A stretch of DNA of 64,000 nucleotides from Microbacterium horticulturae. GTDB lineage: Bacteria; Actinomycetota; Actinomycetes; Actinomycetales; Microbacteriaceae. A program made the position numbers and the translations under genes. The notes below the pieces were generated by a model. It did no database searches and was not told where the DNA came from. It saw nothing but the letters and a program-made list of their open reading frames with translations. The stretch spans positions 2,418,001-2,482,000 of the forward strand of contig NZ_CP119108.1 of NCBI RefSeq assembly GCF_029094505.1. Reading direction: 5' to 3'. Below are positions 9,674 to 19,820 of the stretch, piece by piece (position 1 is the first letter of the stretch; each line of letters opens with the position of its first letter).

Positions 9674-10273
9674 ATGTCCGTCAGGCCCCGGGTCGCCCAC
9701 GCTATCATTGCGACTGCTGCCTCCCTCATTCTGGCGGTCTACCCCGTGCTCACAGCAGACGCAGCCACGAACTCACCGTATGTCACGAAGACCGAGTTCG
9801 GCCAAATGGGCACTCACCAGACACGCACCCGCGTCGCCGAACTCTTCGGAACTCATGGCAAGACGGTCACTGAGAACTCGCAGTACGTCTGGAAGCAATA
9901 TCGGACCGCGTACGGAGCCCACCCCTACTCGGTCGACGTGCGCTTCTGGAAAAATGTCAACGGCGTCTACCGCGCCGAAGAATGGAGCGCTGTCTGGCGG
10001 ACCGGTCCCGTCCGTGCGCAGAACCCGGTCAAAAAGACCGAGTACGTGCAGATCAAGATCGGGCAGTCACTCGCTGAGGTCCGCTCGATCATCCATTCCG
10101 GGGGCAAGATCGCGCGGGAAGAACATGTACAGGGCTCGGGTGGGAGCTTGCACCGGAAGACGTATCTTTGGCCGGTCGCCTACAACTCTCGAGGCGTCGT
10201 GACGATCACGTTCGAGAGTGGTCCGGGAGAGAGCGGCTACTCAGTCGTCGCCAAGTCCGTCGACTGGGGCTAA
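9674..10273 (+). CDS. Secreted protein with two BLIP/SmpA-like repeats
   Basis: 199 residues. Residues 1-34 form a signal peptide ending near ADA-A. The mature part holds two related segments, one beginning VTKTEFGQMGTHQTRTRV and one beginning VKKTEYVQIKIGQSLAEV, each followed by a beta-rich stretch. This tandem layout recalls Streptomyces beta-lactamase inhibitory protein (BLIP) and SmpA/OmlA-fold proteins. AAGGAGAG six bases before ATG 9674 sets the start; the frame upstream is open but noncoding-looking. Function is unknown; the likeness is to the fold, not proof of beta-lactamase inhibition. The 257-nt gap before it shows no other gene. Confidence 0.6.
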   Translation: MSVRPRVAHAIIATAASLILAVYPVLTADAATNSPYVTKTEFGQMGTHQTRTRVAELFGTHGKTVTENSQYVWKQYRTAYGAHPYSVDVRFWKNVNGVYRAEEWSAVWRTGPVRAQNPVKKTEYVQIKIGQSLAEVRSIIHSGGKIAREEHVQGSGGSLHRKTYLWPVAYNSRGVVTITFESGPGESGYSVVAKSVDWG

Positions 10274-10329
10274 GCGCAACGACAGCATCGCCCAGCGGCC
10301 CTGAGCCTGTGGCCCTGCGGTCAACGACG

Positions 10330-10489
10330 CTCCGCTGACAGCGGAGAAGTTACAGGAACTCCTGGGGTACGATATCGGATGGCCGACCACGGCGGCATCT
10401 TGGTCGCTTTCCAAAGCCCGACCGCCCAGAATCCCTGGGCGAGCAGTGGAACTTCAGATGAATCGTCGCGCGCGGCTGTCCGTATACGG
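10330..10489. other. Intergenic region with small palindromes before licD
   Basis: The 278-nt gap 10274-10551 holds no gene I can support. It contains a 7-bp stem with a 3-nt loop (10330-10336 with 10340-10346), a 7-bp stem CGCCCAG/CTGGGCG near 10427-10445 and a perfect 10-bp palindrome CCGTATACGG (10480-10489). The palindrome could be an operator for the licD operon, but nothing else supports this. Confidence 0.3.
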
Positions 10490-10551
10490 TTACCAAGCAC
10501 CATCGTCGAGCCGGGACGTCTCGAAAGCCTTCTGAGGAGAAAATCACACGA

Positions 10552-11496
10552 ATGCGACCCTACAGCTACAGCGACCTCAGGGATCTAGCGTCCGACGCTG
10601 ACCACAAGGCTGCGATGCTCGAGCTCTTGCTGGCGTTTGACAAGTTCTGCGAAGAGCATGGTCTCACCTACTATCTCTCCGGCGGAACACTGCTGGGTGC
10701 TGTCAGACACCAGGGATTTATCCCGTGGGATGACGACGTAGACGTCAATATGCCCAGAACCGACTGTGAGAAACTCATGGAGCTCTGCGGCGGCCAGATC
10801 GGAGACTTCGAGCTCATGCCTCCGAACACCTCGCCGCTGTACTTCGCGTACCACTGGAAGCTGTACTCTGACAAGATTCTCATCGCCAAGCGCACAAAGG
10901 GTGGGATCGGCGGGAAGGTCTACCCCATCTTTCTCGATATCTTCCCGATCGAGGGCCTTCCAAGCACTCCCGAATTGAATCGCCAGCACTACGACGAGAT
11001 CAAGCGCCGCAAGGACCACGTCAGGCACGCGCGCAATGTGCGCAAATACCGCGGGCGCAATCCGTACCGGATTCTCCGTAATCGTGTCGCAACGCGGATC
11101 TATCGATCGATCGGTGTGAGCGCACTCTTCGATAAGGTCATCGAACATGCGAGGTCGATCCCATACGAGGACTCCGACTATGTCGGCGTGATGATGACCA
11201 ACGTCCACACAACCGAAGAGCGCGTCGAGAAGTCCGAGTATGCGCCCGTGATTAAGCTCGACTTCGAGGGACATCCGTTGCCGTGTCCGGCCGGTTACGA
11301 CACTTACCTGAGCCAGCTCTACGGCGCGAATTACATGGAATGGCTGCCCGTTCACAAGCGCGTCTCGCGCCACGGCTTCGTGACATTCTTCCCGTTTGCA
11401 CCGGGAGAAGGACCGCGTATTGTCGACGTGCCTTCCGACACCGCCGACGAATTCCCCCTCGCCGACGACGACGACATGCAGGACGAGCTAGCGTGA
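10552..11496 (+). CDS. licD: LicD family phosphotransferase
   Basis: 314 residues. The LicD signature is complete: YYLSGGTLLGAVRHQGFIPW followed by DDDVDVNMPR, with the metal-binding Asp cluster at about residues 60-64. LicD proteins move phosphocholine or another phospho-alcohol from a CDP carrier to a glycan such as teichoic acid; eukaryotic fukutin relatives transfer ribitol-phosphate. Here it opens a second operon (licD, pyruvyltransferase, cytidylyltransferase, epimerase). The neighbouring cytidylyltransferase suggests that its donor is a CDP-polyol made on site rather than CDP-choline, since no choline uptake or kinase gene is near. The start follows GAGGAG by about 12 bases. Confidence 0.85.
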   Translation: MRPYSYSDLRDLASDADHKAAMLELLLAFDKFCEEHGLTYYLSGGTLLGAVRHQGFIPWDDDVDVNMPRTDCEKLMELCGGQIGDFELMPPNTSPLYFAYHWKLYSDKILIAKRTKGGIGGKVYPIFLDIFPIEGLPSTPELNRQHYDEIKRRKDHVRHARNVRKYRGRNPYRILRNRVATRIYRSIGVSALFDKVIEHARSIPYEDSDYVGVMMTNVHTTEERVEKSEYAPVIKLDFEGHPLPCPAGYDTYLSQLYGANYMEWLPVHKRVSRHGFVTFFPFAPGEGPRIVDVPSDTADEFPLADDDDMQDELA

Positions 11497-11525
11497 CGTC
11501 GTCCAGCGATAGGAGGAGCACTTCT

Positions 11526-12794
11526 GTGAAGATCGCCATCTGTGGCCTCGTCAAGAGCGAGAATCTCGGGGAGATGTTCATTGCCCGAAGCCTCGAGTAC
11601 TTGATCGCCGACGGCCTGGAGCAGGCGCAGCCTGACCTCGACATCGAGTACGTCGAGGTCGATCTACTCGGCCGAAACGACACCATCTTCGAGATCACAG
11701 ATGCGCGCGACAGGCGACTGCGCAACTACTACCAGTACAGCGAGAAGGGCCGGCTCACTGAGAAGCTGTTCCTCAGCCTGCAGCGCAAGGGGCGCACCAC
11801 CAAGAGCAAGTGGGCGCAGAACGCGATCGCCCGGGCACGCCATCTGATCTGGAAGTACGGTCGCAACTACCGCGGGCGGCTCGCCGGCTACTTCGATCTG
11901 AAACTCGATGGCGTCGACTACATCGTGATCGACGGCGCGGGTCTTCTCGAGTACAGCTACAACGAATACCACTGGTCGTTGCTTCTCATCAGCCAGTACG
12001 CCGAACGGCATGGCCTCGAAGTGGTCTACAACGCGATCGGTCGGGCGGGCGCGTTCGACGAGCGCGACTTCGGGAGCAAGGTCCTGAAGCGGGCCATCCG
12101 CTCCTCGGCCGTCCAGTATGTCTCGGCCCGGGACAACGTGGCTGAGGTCCAGGCATGCGCCGGCCCTGAACGCAAGGTCAAGCTCCTCGCCGATTCTGCC
12201 TTCTGGATGAAGGAAGCCTACGAGATCGACACGACCGTCGAACGGAAGAAGATCGGTATCGGACTCATCCGCGGTAACTCGCTTCAGGGCTACGGTGTCG
12301 CCTTCGGCTCGAAGGAATGGACGGCGCTCTTCGCCGGCATCGCCACCGTCCTGCGCGATCGCGGATATGACTTCGAGTTCTTCACCAACGGTCTGCCTGG
12401 TGACATCGCGCTGGGCAAGCGCGTGTTGAAGAAGCTGCAGCTCCCCGACTCCTATCTCGTGGAACGTCCGGTCGACGACACCGTGCTCGTGAACACTATC
12501 AACGGGTACGAGGCGCTCATCACGTGCCGGATGCACTCGTCGATCGCGGCATTCACCATGGGAGTCCCCTCCGTCATCCTGTCGTGGAACGACAAGGTCG
12601 AGAAGCTCATGGATATCATCGGCTACCCTGATCGAGCCATCAAGCGGCACGACTTCCGACCCGAGTTCATCGTTGACAGCATGGAGAAGGCAAAGGAACA
12701 GGGCATCGACGACGCGTTACTATCCGCGATGAAGGACAAGGCGCGCGAGAGCGTCAGCGACTACCTGCCTCTGATCCTCGCTGCACGACCCTGA
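11526..12794 (+). CDS. Polysaccharide pyruvyl transferase family protein (copy 2)
   Basis: 422 residues from a GTG start preceded by TAGGAGGAG, a strong ribosome site that fixes the start; the open frame extends to 11283 inside licD and is not the coding start. It begins MKIAICGLVKSENLGEMF, as usual for this family, contains IDGAGLLEYSYNEYHW in the middle and ends with ITCRMHSSIAAFTMGVPSVI plus a conserved WNDK. The expected reaction is transfer of enolpyruvyl from phosphoenolpyruvate to a surface sugar, though some relatives act differently. It sits 29 bases after licD and 29 before the third cytidylyltransferase. Confidence 0.82.
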   Translation: MKIAICGLVKSENLGEMFIARSLEYLIADGLEQAQPDLDIEYVEVDLLGRNDTIFEITDARDRRLRNYYQYSEKGRLTEKLFLSLQRKGRTTKSKWAQNAIARARHLIWKYGRNYRGRLAGYFDLKLDGVDYIVIDGAGLLEYSYNEYHWSLLLISQYAERHGLEVVYNAIGRAGAFDERDFGSKVLKRAIRSSAVQYVSARDNVAEVQACAGPERKVKLLADSAFWMKEAYEIDTTVERKKIGIGLIRGNSLQGYGVAFGSKEWTALFAGIATVLRDRGYDFEFFTNGLPGDIALGKRVLKKLQLPDSYLVERPVDDTVLVNTINGYEALITCRMHSSIAAFTMGVPSVILSWNDKVEKLMDIIGYPDRAIKRHDFRPEFIVDSMEKAKEQGIDDALLSAMKDKARESVSDYLPLILAARP

Positions 12795-12823
12795 CACTGT
12801 CCTCATTTCCCAGGAGCTCCAAC

Positions 12824-13534
12824 ATGATCACAGCACTGCTGACGGCAGCGGGCACGGGCTCGCGGATGAAGCAAGACATCCCGAAACAGTTCATGCACGT
12901 CAAGAACAAGCCGCTCATCGTCTACACCATGGAGGCCTTCCAGGATCACCCGTCGATCGACGCGATCGTCGTGGTGACGCTTCCGTCGTGGATCGACGTC
13001 GTGACCACGTACGCGAAGCAATACGGCATCACTAAGCTGCGGGCGATCGTGCCGGGCGGCGCAACCGGTCAGGAGTCCATCCACAACGGCTTGGAGAAGA
13101 TCCGAGAAGAAGGCGCCGCCGACGAGGACATCGTCATGATCCACGATGGCAACAGGTGCCTCGTCTCGTCAGAGATCATCTCCGACAACATCGCTGAGTT
13201 TCAGACCAGTGGCAGTGCCGTGGCGGCGATCCCCTGCGTGGAGGCGGTCTTCCGGAGCAACGACAACGGAGTCTCATCAAGGGTGTCCATCCCGCGTGAG
13301 CAATTGTTCCGGACGCAGACGCCGCATTCGTACACCTTGGGCAAGCTCATGTGGGCGCACGATCAGGCGAAGGTTCAGGGCATCGGCGACACCGCGGCAT
13401 CCTGCGTGCTGATGCACGAGCTCGGAGAAACTGTCTACTTCTCAGCAGGCTCGGAACAAAACTTGAAAATCACCACAATGGATGATCTGTACATCTTCGA
13501 GTCCATCCTCGACGCACGAAAAGCTGCGGAGTGA
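12824..13534 (+). CDS. IspD/TarI family cytidylyltransferase (copy 3, divergent motif)
   Basis: 236 residues with LLTAAGTGSRM, IPKQFMHVKNKPLIVYTM, PGGATGQES and NLKITTMDDLY, so clearly a nucleotidyltransferase of the polyol-phosphate group. The usual HD-x2-RP active-site strand reads MIHDGNRCLV, so the conserved proline after the arginine is gone and the pocket differs from the other two copies in this window (HDAVRPFI and HDGVRPLI). It is flanked by a LicD-type transferase and an epimerase and so probably activates a different phospho-alcohol. CAGGAG precedes the ATG by eight bases. Confidence 0.8.
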   Translation: MITALLTAAGTGSRMKQDIPKQFMHVKNKPLIVYTMEAFQDHPSIDAIVVVTLPSWIDVVTTYAKQYGITKLRAIVPGGATGQESIHNGLEKIREEGAADEDIVMIHDGNRCLVSSEIISDNIAEFQTSGSAVAAIPCVEAVFRSNDNGVSSRVSIPREQLFRTQTPHSYTLGKLMWAHDQAKVQGIGDTAASCVLMHELGETVYFSAGSEQNLKITTMDDLYIFESILDARKAAE

Positions 13535-13541
13535 TCCGACG

Positions 13542-14609
13542 ATGACGAGCAGTTCCTATTGGGACGATGTCCACACGGCATACGGCAGCATCCCCGACGC
13601 GAGTGCGCTTCATGGCACCCGTGTTCTCGTGACGGGAGCCACGGGGCTAATCTGTTCGTCGATCGTCGACATCCTTCTGTTCATGAACCGTGAATTCGGC
13701 GCGGACATCACTGTGCTTGTTGCGGGGCGCAATCAGCAGGATGTCATCGATCGATTCCGCAGCTTTTGGGATGAGGGCGATCGCCTCATCTTCGTTCCGT
13801 ACGACGCGACCTCTACTGACCAAGTCACGCTCTCGAGCGACGTCGACTACATCCTCCACGGCGCCAGCAACGCCAACCCGGCGATGTACATGCAGTACCC
13901 CGTGGAGACGATGCTCGCGAATCTCATCGGGCTCTCTACGATGTTCGAGCTGGCTCGTTCGGCATCCGCGCGCAGACTTCTCTACATCTCCTCGAGCGAG
14001 GTCTATGGCCAAAAGGAGGACGCCCACCCATACGGGGAGAACGATTTCGGGTATCTCGATATCTTGAATCACCGCGCGGGCTACCCCTCCTCCAAACGAG
14101 CCGGCGAATCCCTCTGTGTGGCGTACGGCATGGAGTACGGCATCGACGCCGTCATCGTGCGGCCTGGGCACATCTACGGACCTGCGATCCGCAAATCAGA
14201 CAATCGCGTTTCGGCGGAGGCGACTCGTCGGGCGCTTGCGGGTGAAGACGTGATCCTCAAGAGCCGGGGCGAGCAGCTACGTTCGTATTGCTACTCGCTC
14301 GATTGTGCATCCGCAATCCTCACGGTGCTTCTGCGCGGCGAATCGGCGAACGCGTACAACATCTCCAATCCGCACTCGATTTGCACGATCCGTGAGATGG
14401 CCGAAGCTGTGGCGACAGCCGGAGACGTGAGCGTGCAGTACGATATTCCACCCCGCGCAGGTTCCGTCGTCCACAACCTGATGGACAATTCTTCACTCGC
14501 GTCCGACAAGCTTGAGGCCCTCGAATGGATTCCCGCTTTCGACCTTCAGCGCGGGGCGGATCGGATGATGACGGCACTGGGCGAGACTAAGGGGTCGTTC
14601 TCGGTCTGA
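13542..14609 (+). CDS. NAD-dependent epimerase/dehydratase family protein
   Basis: 355-residue extended SDR enzyme acting on nucleotide-linked sugars. The N-terminal cofactor loop reads TGATGLIC (31-38): the third glycine of the usual GxxGxxG is a cysteine, which is unusual. SSSEVYG carries the catalytic Ser and YPSSKRAGE the Tyr-x3-Lys pair. The C-terminal LRSYCYSLDCASAI resembles the substrate-binding part of UDP-glucuronate decarboxylase and GDP-mannose dehydratase relatives. It begins seven bases after the cytidylyltransferase stop, so a CDP-linked substrate made by that enzyme is plausible but inferred. It ends the low-GC locus. Confidence 0.78.
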   Translation: MTSSSYWDDVHTAYGSIPDASALHGTRVLVTGATGLICSSIVDILLFMNREFGADITVLVAGRNQQDVIDRFRSFWDEGDRLIFVPYDATSTDQVTLSSDVDYILHGASNANPAMYMQYPVETMLANLIGLSTMFELARSASARRLLYISSSEVYGQKEDAHPYGENDFGYLDILNHRAGYPSSKRAGESLCVAYGMEYGIDAVIVRPGHIYGPAIRKSDNRVSAEATRRALAGEDVILKSRGEQLRSYCYSLDCASAILTVLLRGESANAYNISNPHSICTIREMAEAVATAGDVSVQYDIPPRAGSVVHNLMDNSSLASDKLEALEWIPAFDLQRGADRMMTALGETKGSFSV

Positions 14610-14759
14610 ACGTCTCTTGCCAAGTCCGAATTCATCAGAGGCTGACGCCGAGCCGTTGTGCGATGTAGCGCCTTCGCGAGCGGAGGATCCGGCTGCCCAA
14701 CGTGACGACACCATTGCTTGCCGCAACCAGCCGTGATTCTCTCACCCAAGAGGTTCCGA

Positions 14760-14765
14760 TAGAAT
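14760..14765 (+). promoter_or_regulatory. Candidate leaderless promoter -10 box (TAGAAT)
   Basis: TAGAAT ends exactly six bases before GTG 14772, the geometry expected when transcription starts at the start codon. No ribosome binding site is present upstream of that GTG. Confidence 0.5.
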
Positions 14766-14771
14766 GCGTTA

Positions 14772-15401
14772 GTGACGGACCAGTTGATACTCACTATAAA
14801 TGTCTGCCTGCTCATTGTGTCGCTAATCGCAGCAGCAATAGCTGTCTCGCGCGCAGGCGCAGCACGGGATGCAGCGAGAGGAGCCAAGAGGGCTTCGCGG
14901 GTTTCGCGTACGGCCAGGGACCGCGCAACATCTGCTGAAGCTCACACGGGCTCCGCGGTCCATGCCGCAAGGACAGCTGCGCGACAAGCTACGACGGTCG
15001 AGACGAGACTGGCGGAAGCTGCTGCGCAGCAGTCCCGGGACCGCCAAGCGGACGCGATCATTGCGCTAACACGGATGATCTACCGTGAGGTGGAGTGTGG
15101 GCGAGACCTCGATAATTGGATGCAGCGCTCGCTCTCTCGCTTCGCGACCAACGAAGAGTTCGTTCGGGCCTACACGCTTCTCCCCACCGAGGACCATCAT
15201 GTGGTGCATTGGGCGGAACGGAAACGAGACGAGATTCGTCGCCTGATAGACCTCGCTCACGAAGAAGTGGCGGACGGGACAACGACCGTAGGCCCAAACC
15301 GCTCACATGCCGCCCGCCTCGCGGCGGAAACCACCGAGGAATTTCTCAGTTGGCGCCGCGGAACACGTGACGCCGCGAGCTTCTCGGTCGACCTCCTGTA
15401 G
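14772..15401 (+). CDS. Hypothetical protein with N-terminal membrane helix and coiled coil
   Basis: 209 residues, not recognised. Residues 5-26 (about [20 protein letters not shown]) form one membrane helix. Residues 27-100 are Ala/Arg/Glu-rich and of coiled-coil type. The remainder is soluble and acidic, with conserved-looking [15 protein letters not shown] and [12 protein letters not shown]. It looks like a single-pass membrane anchor with a long cytoplasmic tail. GTG 14772 has no Shine-Dalgarno sequence but a TAGAAT box six bases upstream, so it is probably leaderless. It stands alone between the low-GC polymer locus and rmlA and may be part of the acquired DNA. Confidence 0.6.
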   Translation: MTDQLILTINVCLLIVSLIAAAIAVSRAGAARDAARGAKRASRVSRTARDRATSAEAHTGSAVHAARTAARQATTVETRLAEAAAQQSRDRQADAIIALTRMIYREVECGRDLDNWMQRSLSRFATNEEFVRAYTLLPTEDHHVVHWAERKRDEIRRLIDLAHEEVADGTTTVGPNRSHAARLAAETTEEFLSWRRGTRDAASFSVDLL

Positions 15402-15576
15402 CCCCCTTCCATGGCTGCATCCCGCTGGTGTTCACTGGTGGGGCCCACTGGCCACACCTAGTGATGTGCCGACAGCCTTGGCGGGACCGTCTCGTCGTGG
15501 TCTTGGACGGCGTAACTCTCTTCTACCGGGTGGCGCTCGGAAGCGACTGACATCCGCGGTATGCCACGATAGGTCT

Positions 15577-17444
<1,868 letters not shown>

Positions 17445-17499
17445 TGGTGCCTCCGATCGGCCCGCGAGCGAAGCGCGTCGAAACAGCGGGGGTGCGCGC

Positions 17500-18927
17500 A
17501 TGACGACGGAGTATGGCAAGGCGCTGGCCGCGGCATCCACCGCCATTCCGGGGCTCGTGGTGTGGGAGCTGCCCGTCCACGGTGACAACCGCGGCTGGTT
17601 CAAGGAGAACTGGCAGCGCGAGAAGATGACGGCGGCGGGGCTGCCCGACTTCGGACCCGTACAGAACAACATCTCGTTCAACGACGCGGTGGGCACGACG
17701 CGGGGCATCCACGCCGAGCCGTGGGACAAATGGGTGTCGGTGGCCACCGGGCGCATCTTCGGTGCCTGGGTCGACCTGCGCGAGGGACCGACGTTCGGCG
17801 CGGTGTTCATGTGCGAGATCGACCCGTCGCGGGCGATCTTCGTGCCGCGCGGCGTCGGTAATGCCTATCAGACACTCGAACCCGACACCGCATACAGCTA
17901 CCTCGTGAACGACCACTGGTCGCCCGACGTGCAGTACACGTTCCTCAATCTCGCTGATGAGACCACGGCGATCGCGTGGCCGATTCCGCTGGAGCAGGCA
18001 GAGCTGTCGGCGAAGGATGCCGCGCACCCACGCCTCGCCGACGTGACCCCCGTGCCGCCGCGCAAGACACTCGTCGTCGGCGCGAATGGTCAGCTGGGCC
18101 GCGCGCTGCGGGAGCAGTGGCAGGATGCTGCACACGTCGAATTCGCGGCGCGTGACGACCTCGATCTCACGTCGCCCGATCTGGAAGCGGCCCGACACTG
18201 GCGCGACTACGACACGATCGTCAACGCCGCCGCCTATACGGCCGTCGACGCCGCCGAGACCGCGGAAGGCCGCCGCGATGCGTGGGCGGCGAACGTCACC
18301 GCCGTGGCCGCGCTCGCGCGCATCGCGACCGCGAACGGTCTGACTCTCGTGCACGTCTCGAGCGATTACGTCTTCGACGGCACGAATGATCGCCCGTATA
18401 CCGAAGACGACCCGATCTGCCCGCTCGGCGCGTATGGGCAGACGAAGGCCGCGGGCGATGCGATCGTCGCGACGGTTCCGCGCCACTACGTGGTGCGCAC
18501 CTCGTGGGTGATCGGCGAGGGCAAGAACTTCGTGCGCACGATGGCTTCTCTTGCCGAGCGCGGCATCGACCCGAACGTGGTCGATGACCAGACCGGGCGC
18601 CTGACCTTCACCGGTGAGCTGGCCCGCGGCATCCATCATCTCGTGAGCACATCCGCGCCGTATGGCGTGTACAACCTGACGGGCGCCGGTGCCCCGACGA
18701 CGTGGGCGGATGTCGCGCAGCGCGTGTTCGCGTTGACGGGCAACGACCCGGCTCGGGTCACCGGGGTGTCGACCGCGGACTACTTCGCGTCGGGGACCGC
18801 CCCTGTCGCGCCTCGCCCAGCGAACAGCATGCTCGATCTGCGGAAGATCACCGCCACGGGGTTCGCTCCCACCGACGCGGACGACGCTCTGGGCGCGTAC
18901 CTGGGACGACCACGCCTCAGCGTTTGA
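17500..18927 (+). CDS. Fused dTDP-4-dehydrorhamnose 3,5-epimerase / reductase (RmlC-RmlD)
   Basis: 475 residues joining the last two steps of dTDP-L-rhamnose synthesis. Residues 1-185 are a cupin epimerase (RGIHAEPWDKW with catalytic-type His71, then GAWVDLREG, VPRGVGNAYQTLE). Residues 187-475 are an RmlD reductase (VVGANGQLGRAL cofactor loop, SSDYVFDG, YGQTKAAGD with Tyr-x3-Lys). Similar fusions are familiar in Microbacteriaceae; most bacteria keep two genes. It follows rmlB after 55 bases, completing the pathway in three genes. It meets the sulfotransferase gene tail to tail with 11 bases of overlap, so there is no room for a terminator. Confidence 0.92.
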   Translation: MTTEYGKALAAASTAIPGLVVWELPVHGDNRGWFKENWQREKMTAAGLPDFGPVQNNISFNDAVGTTRGIHAEPWDKWVSVATGRIFGAWVDLREGPTFGAVFMCEIDPSRAIFVPRGVGNAYQTLEPDTAYSYLVNDHWSPDVQYTFLNLADETTAIAWPIPLEQAELSAKDAAHPRLADVTPVPPRKTLVVGANGQLGRALREQWQDAAHVEFAARDDLDLTSPDLEAARHWRDYDTIVNAAAYTAVDAAETAEGRRDAWAANVTAVAALARIATANGLTLVHVSSDYVFDGTNDRPYTEDDPICPLGAYGQTKAAGDAIVATVPRHYVVRTSWVIGEGKNFVRTMASLAERGIDPNVVDDQTGRLTFTGELARGIHHLVSTSAPYGVYNLTGAGAPTTWADVAQRVFALTGNDPARVTGVSTADYFASGTAPVAPRPANSMLDLRKITATGFAPTDADDALGAYLGRPRLSV

Positions 18928-19660
18928 TTTTCGACGCCACCGAGCGGGCCTTGCGCTTCAGGCGCTTCAGCGTGCTTGGGCCGCCCACGTTGCCATCCGC
19001 GAACGGCACGGTCGCCTGCACCGGTGCCTGCCGGGGCGTGTAGCCGAAGCGCGTGAAGTCGTCGCGATAAAAGTCGCACACGAACTCCGTAAGCTCGTCT
19101 GGCATCTCAACCTCGGAGCTAGAGAAGCCTGCTTCCTTCTTGGAATTGAGCGCGCGGCCGCCCGCGGTCACACCGATCTCGAAGCGACGGTTCAGATCCG
19201 ACAGCATCTCGTCGATCCCGTCTTCCAGGCGATATACCCGAGCCGCGGGCATCCAGAACTCGTGTTGCGGGCGCAGGTGGTTGTCAAGCACGTAGGGATT
19301 CGATTCGTACGCCCGGAACTGCTTCCGCGCCCACGCGGACACGACGTCGCCCCGGCGCGACACCGTCTTCTCTTTGCGGTGCTTGTACACATATTCCGAG
19401 CGGAAACGAGCTACCGGATCGCGCACGACCATGAAGACCAGGTCGAACCGGTCGAGGCGAAAGATCTCTTCGAGCTGCGCCGCATGCATGTGCTGCGGGG
19501 AGCACGTGCGGAGGTGGTTCATGCTCTTCTGACCGAGTTTGCGATCGAGGTATTCGGTGACATAGCCGCTGTCTCGGAATGCATTCTCGATGCTCGTCCC
19601 CCCGCACTTGGGGACGTGGATGAAGAGGATGTTCTTACCGTTCTTACGGAATACCGGCAT
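18917..19660 (-). CDS. Sulfotransferase family protein
   Basis: 247 residues of the Sulfotransfer_2 type, which moves sulfate from PAPS to a carbohydrate or other acceptor. The 5'-phosphosulfate loop is ILFIHVPKCGGTSIE at residues 11-25, and the 3'-phosphate motif is VVRDPVARFRSEY. No membrane anchor or signal peptide is seen, so it should act in the cytoplasm on a lipid- or nucleotide-linked precursor. CAGGAG stands five bases before the ATG. It is divergent from a second sulfotransferase gene and near a complete PAPS supply set (21090-26462), which strongly supports the role. Acceptor unknown. Confidence 0.82.
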   Translation of the reverse strand: MPVFRKNGKNILFIHVPKCGGTSIENAFRDSGYVTEYLDRKLGQKSMNHLRTCSPQHMHAAQLEEIFRLDRFDLVFMVVRDPVARFRSEYVYKHRKEKTVSRRGDVVSAWARKQFRAYESNPYVLDNHLRPQHEFWMPAARVYRLEDGIDEMLSDLNRRFEIGVTAGGRALNSKKEAGFSSSEVEMPDELTEFVCDFYRDDFTRFGYTPRQAPVQATVPFADGNVGGPSTLKRLKRKARSVASKIKR

Positions 19661-19820
19661 GGTTCTCCTGAGATACGTCGACGCGGGTCGCGAGACTGGC
19701 GCAAGCAGACAGTTGCGGCAACGGAAGATGCCCGCGAAGCGGTCCGCCCGTGCACCTGCTCGACGATAGACCCGTCATCTATGTGGCTTCATGGTAGCGG
19801 CGATGAGGAGCGTCGGAAGG

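Noticed and set aside
1-14609. Insertion sequence or integrase marking the acquired locus
   Set aside because: No transposase, integrase, attachment repeat or terminal inverted repeat was found at either visible edge; the left edge lies outside the window.
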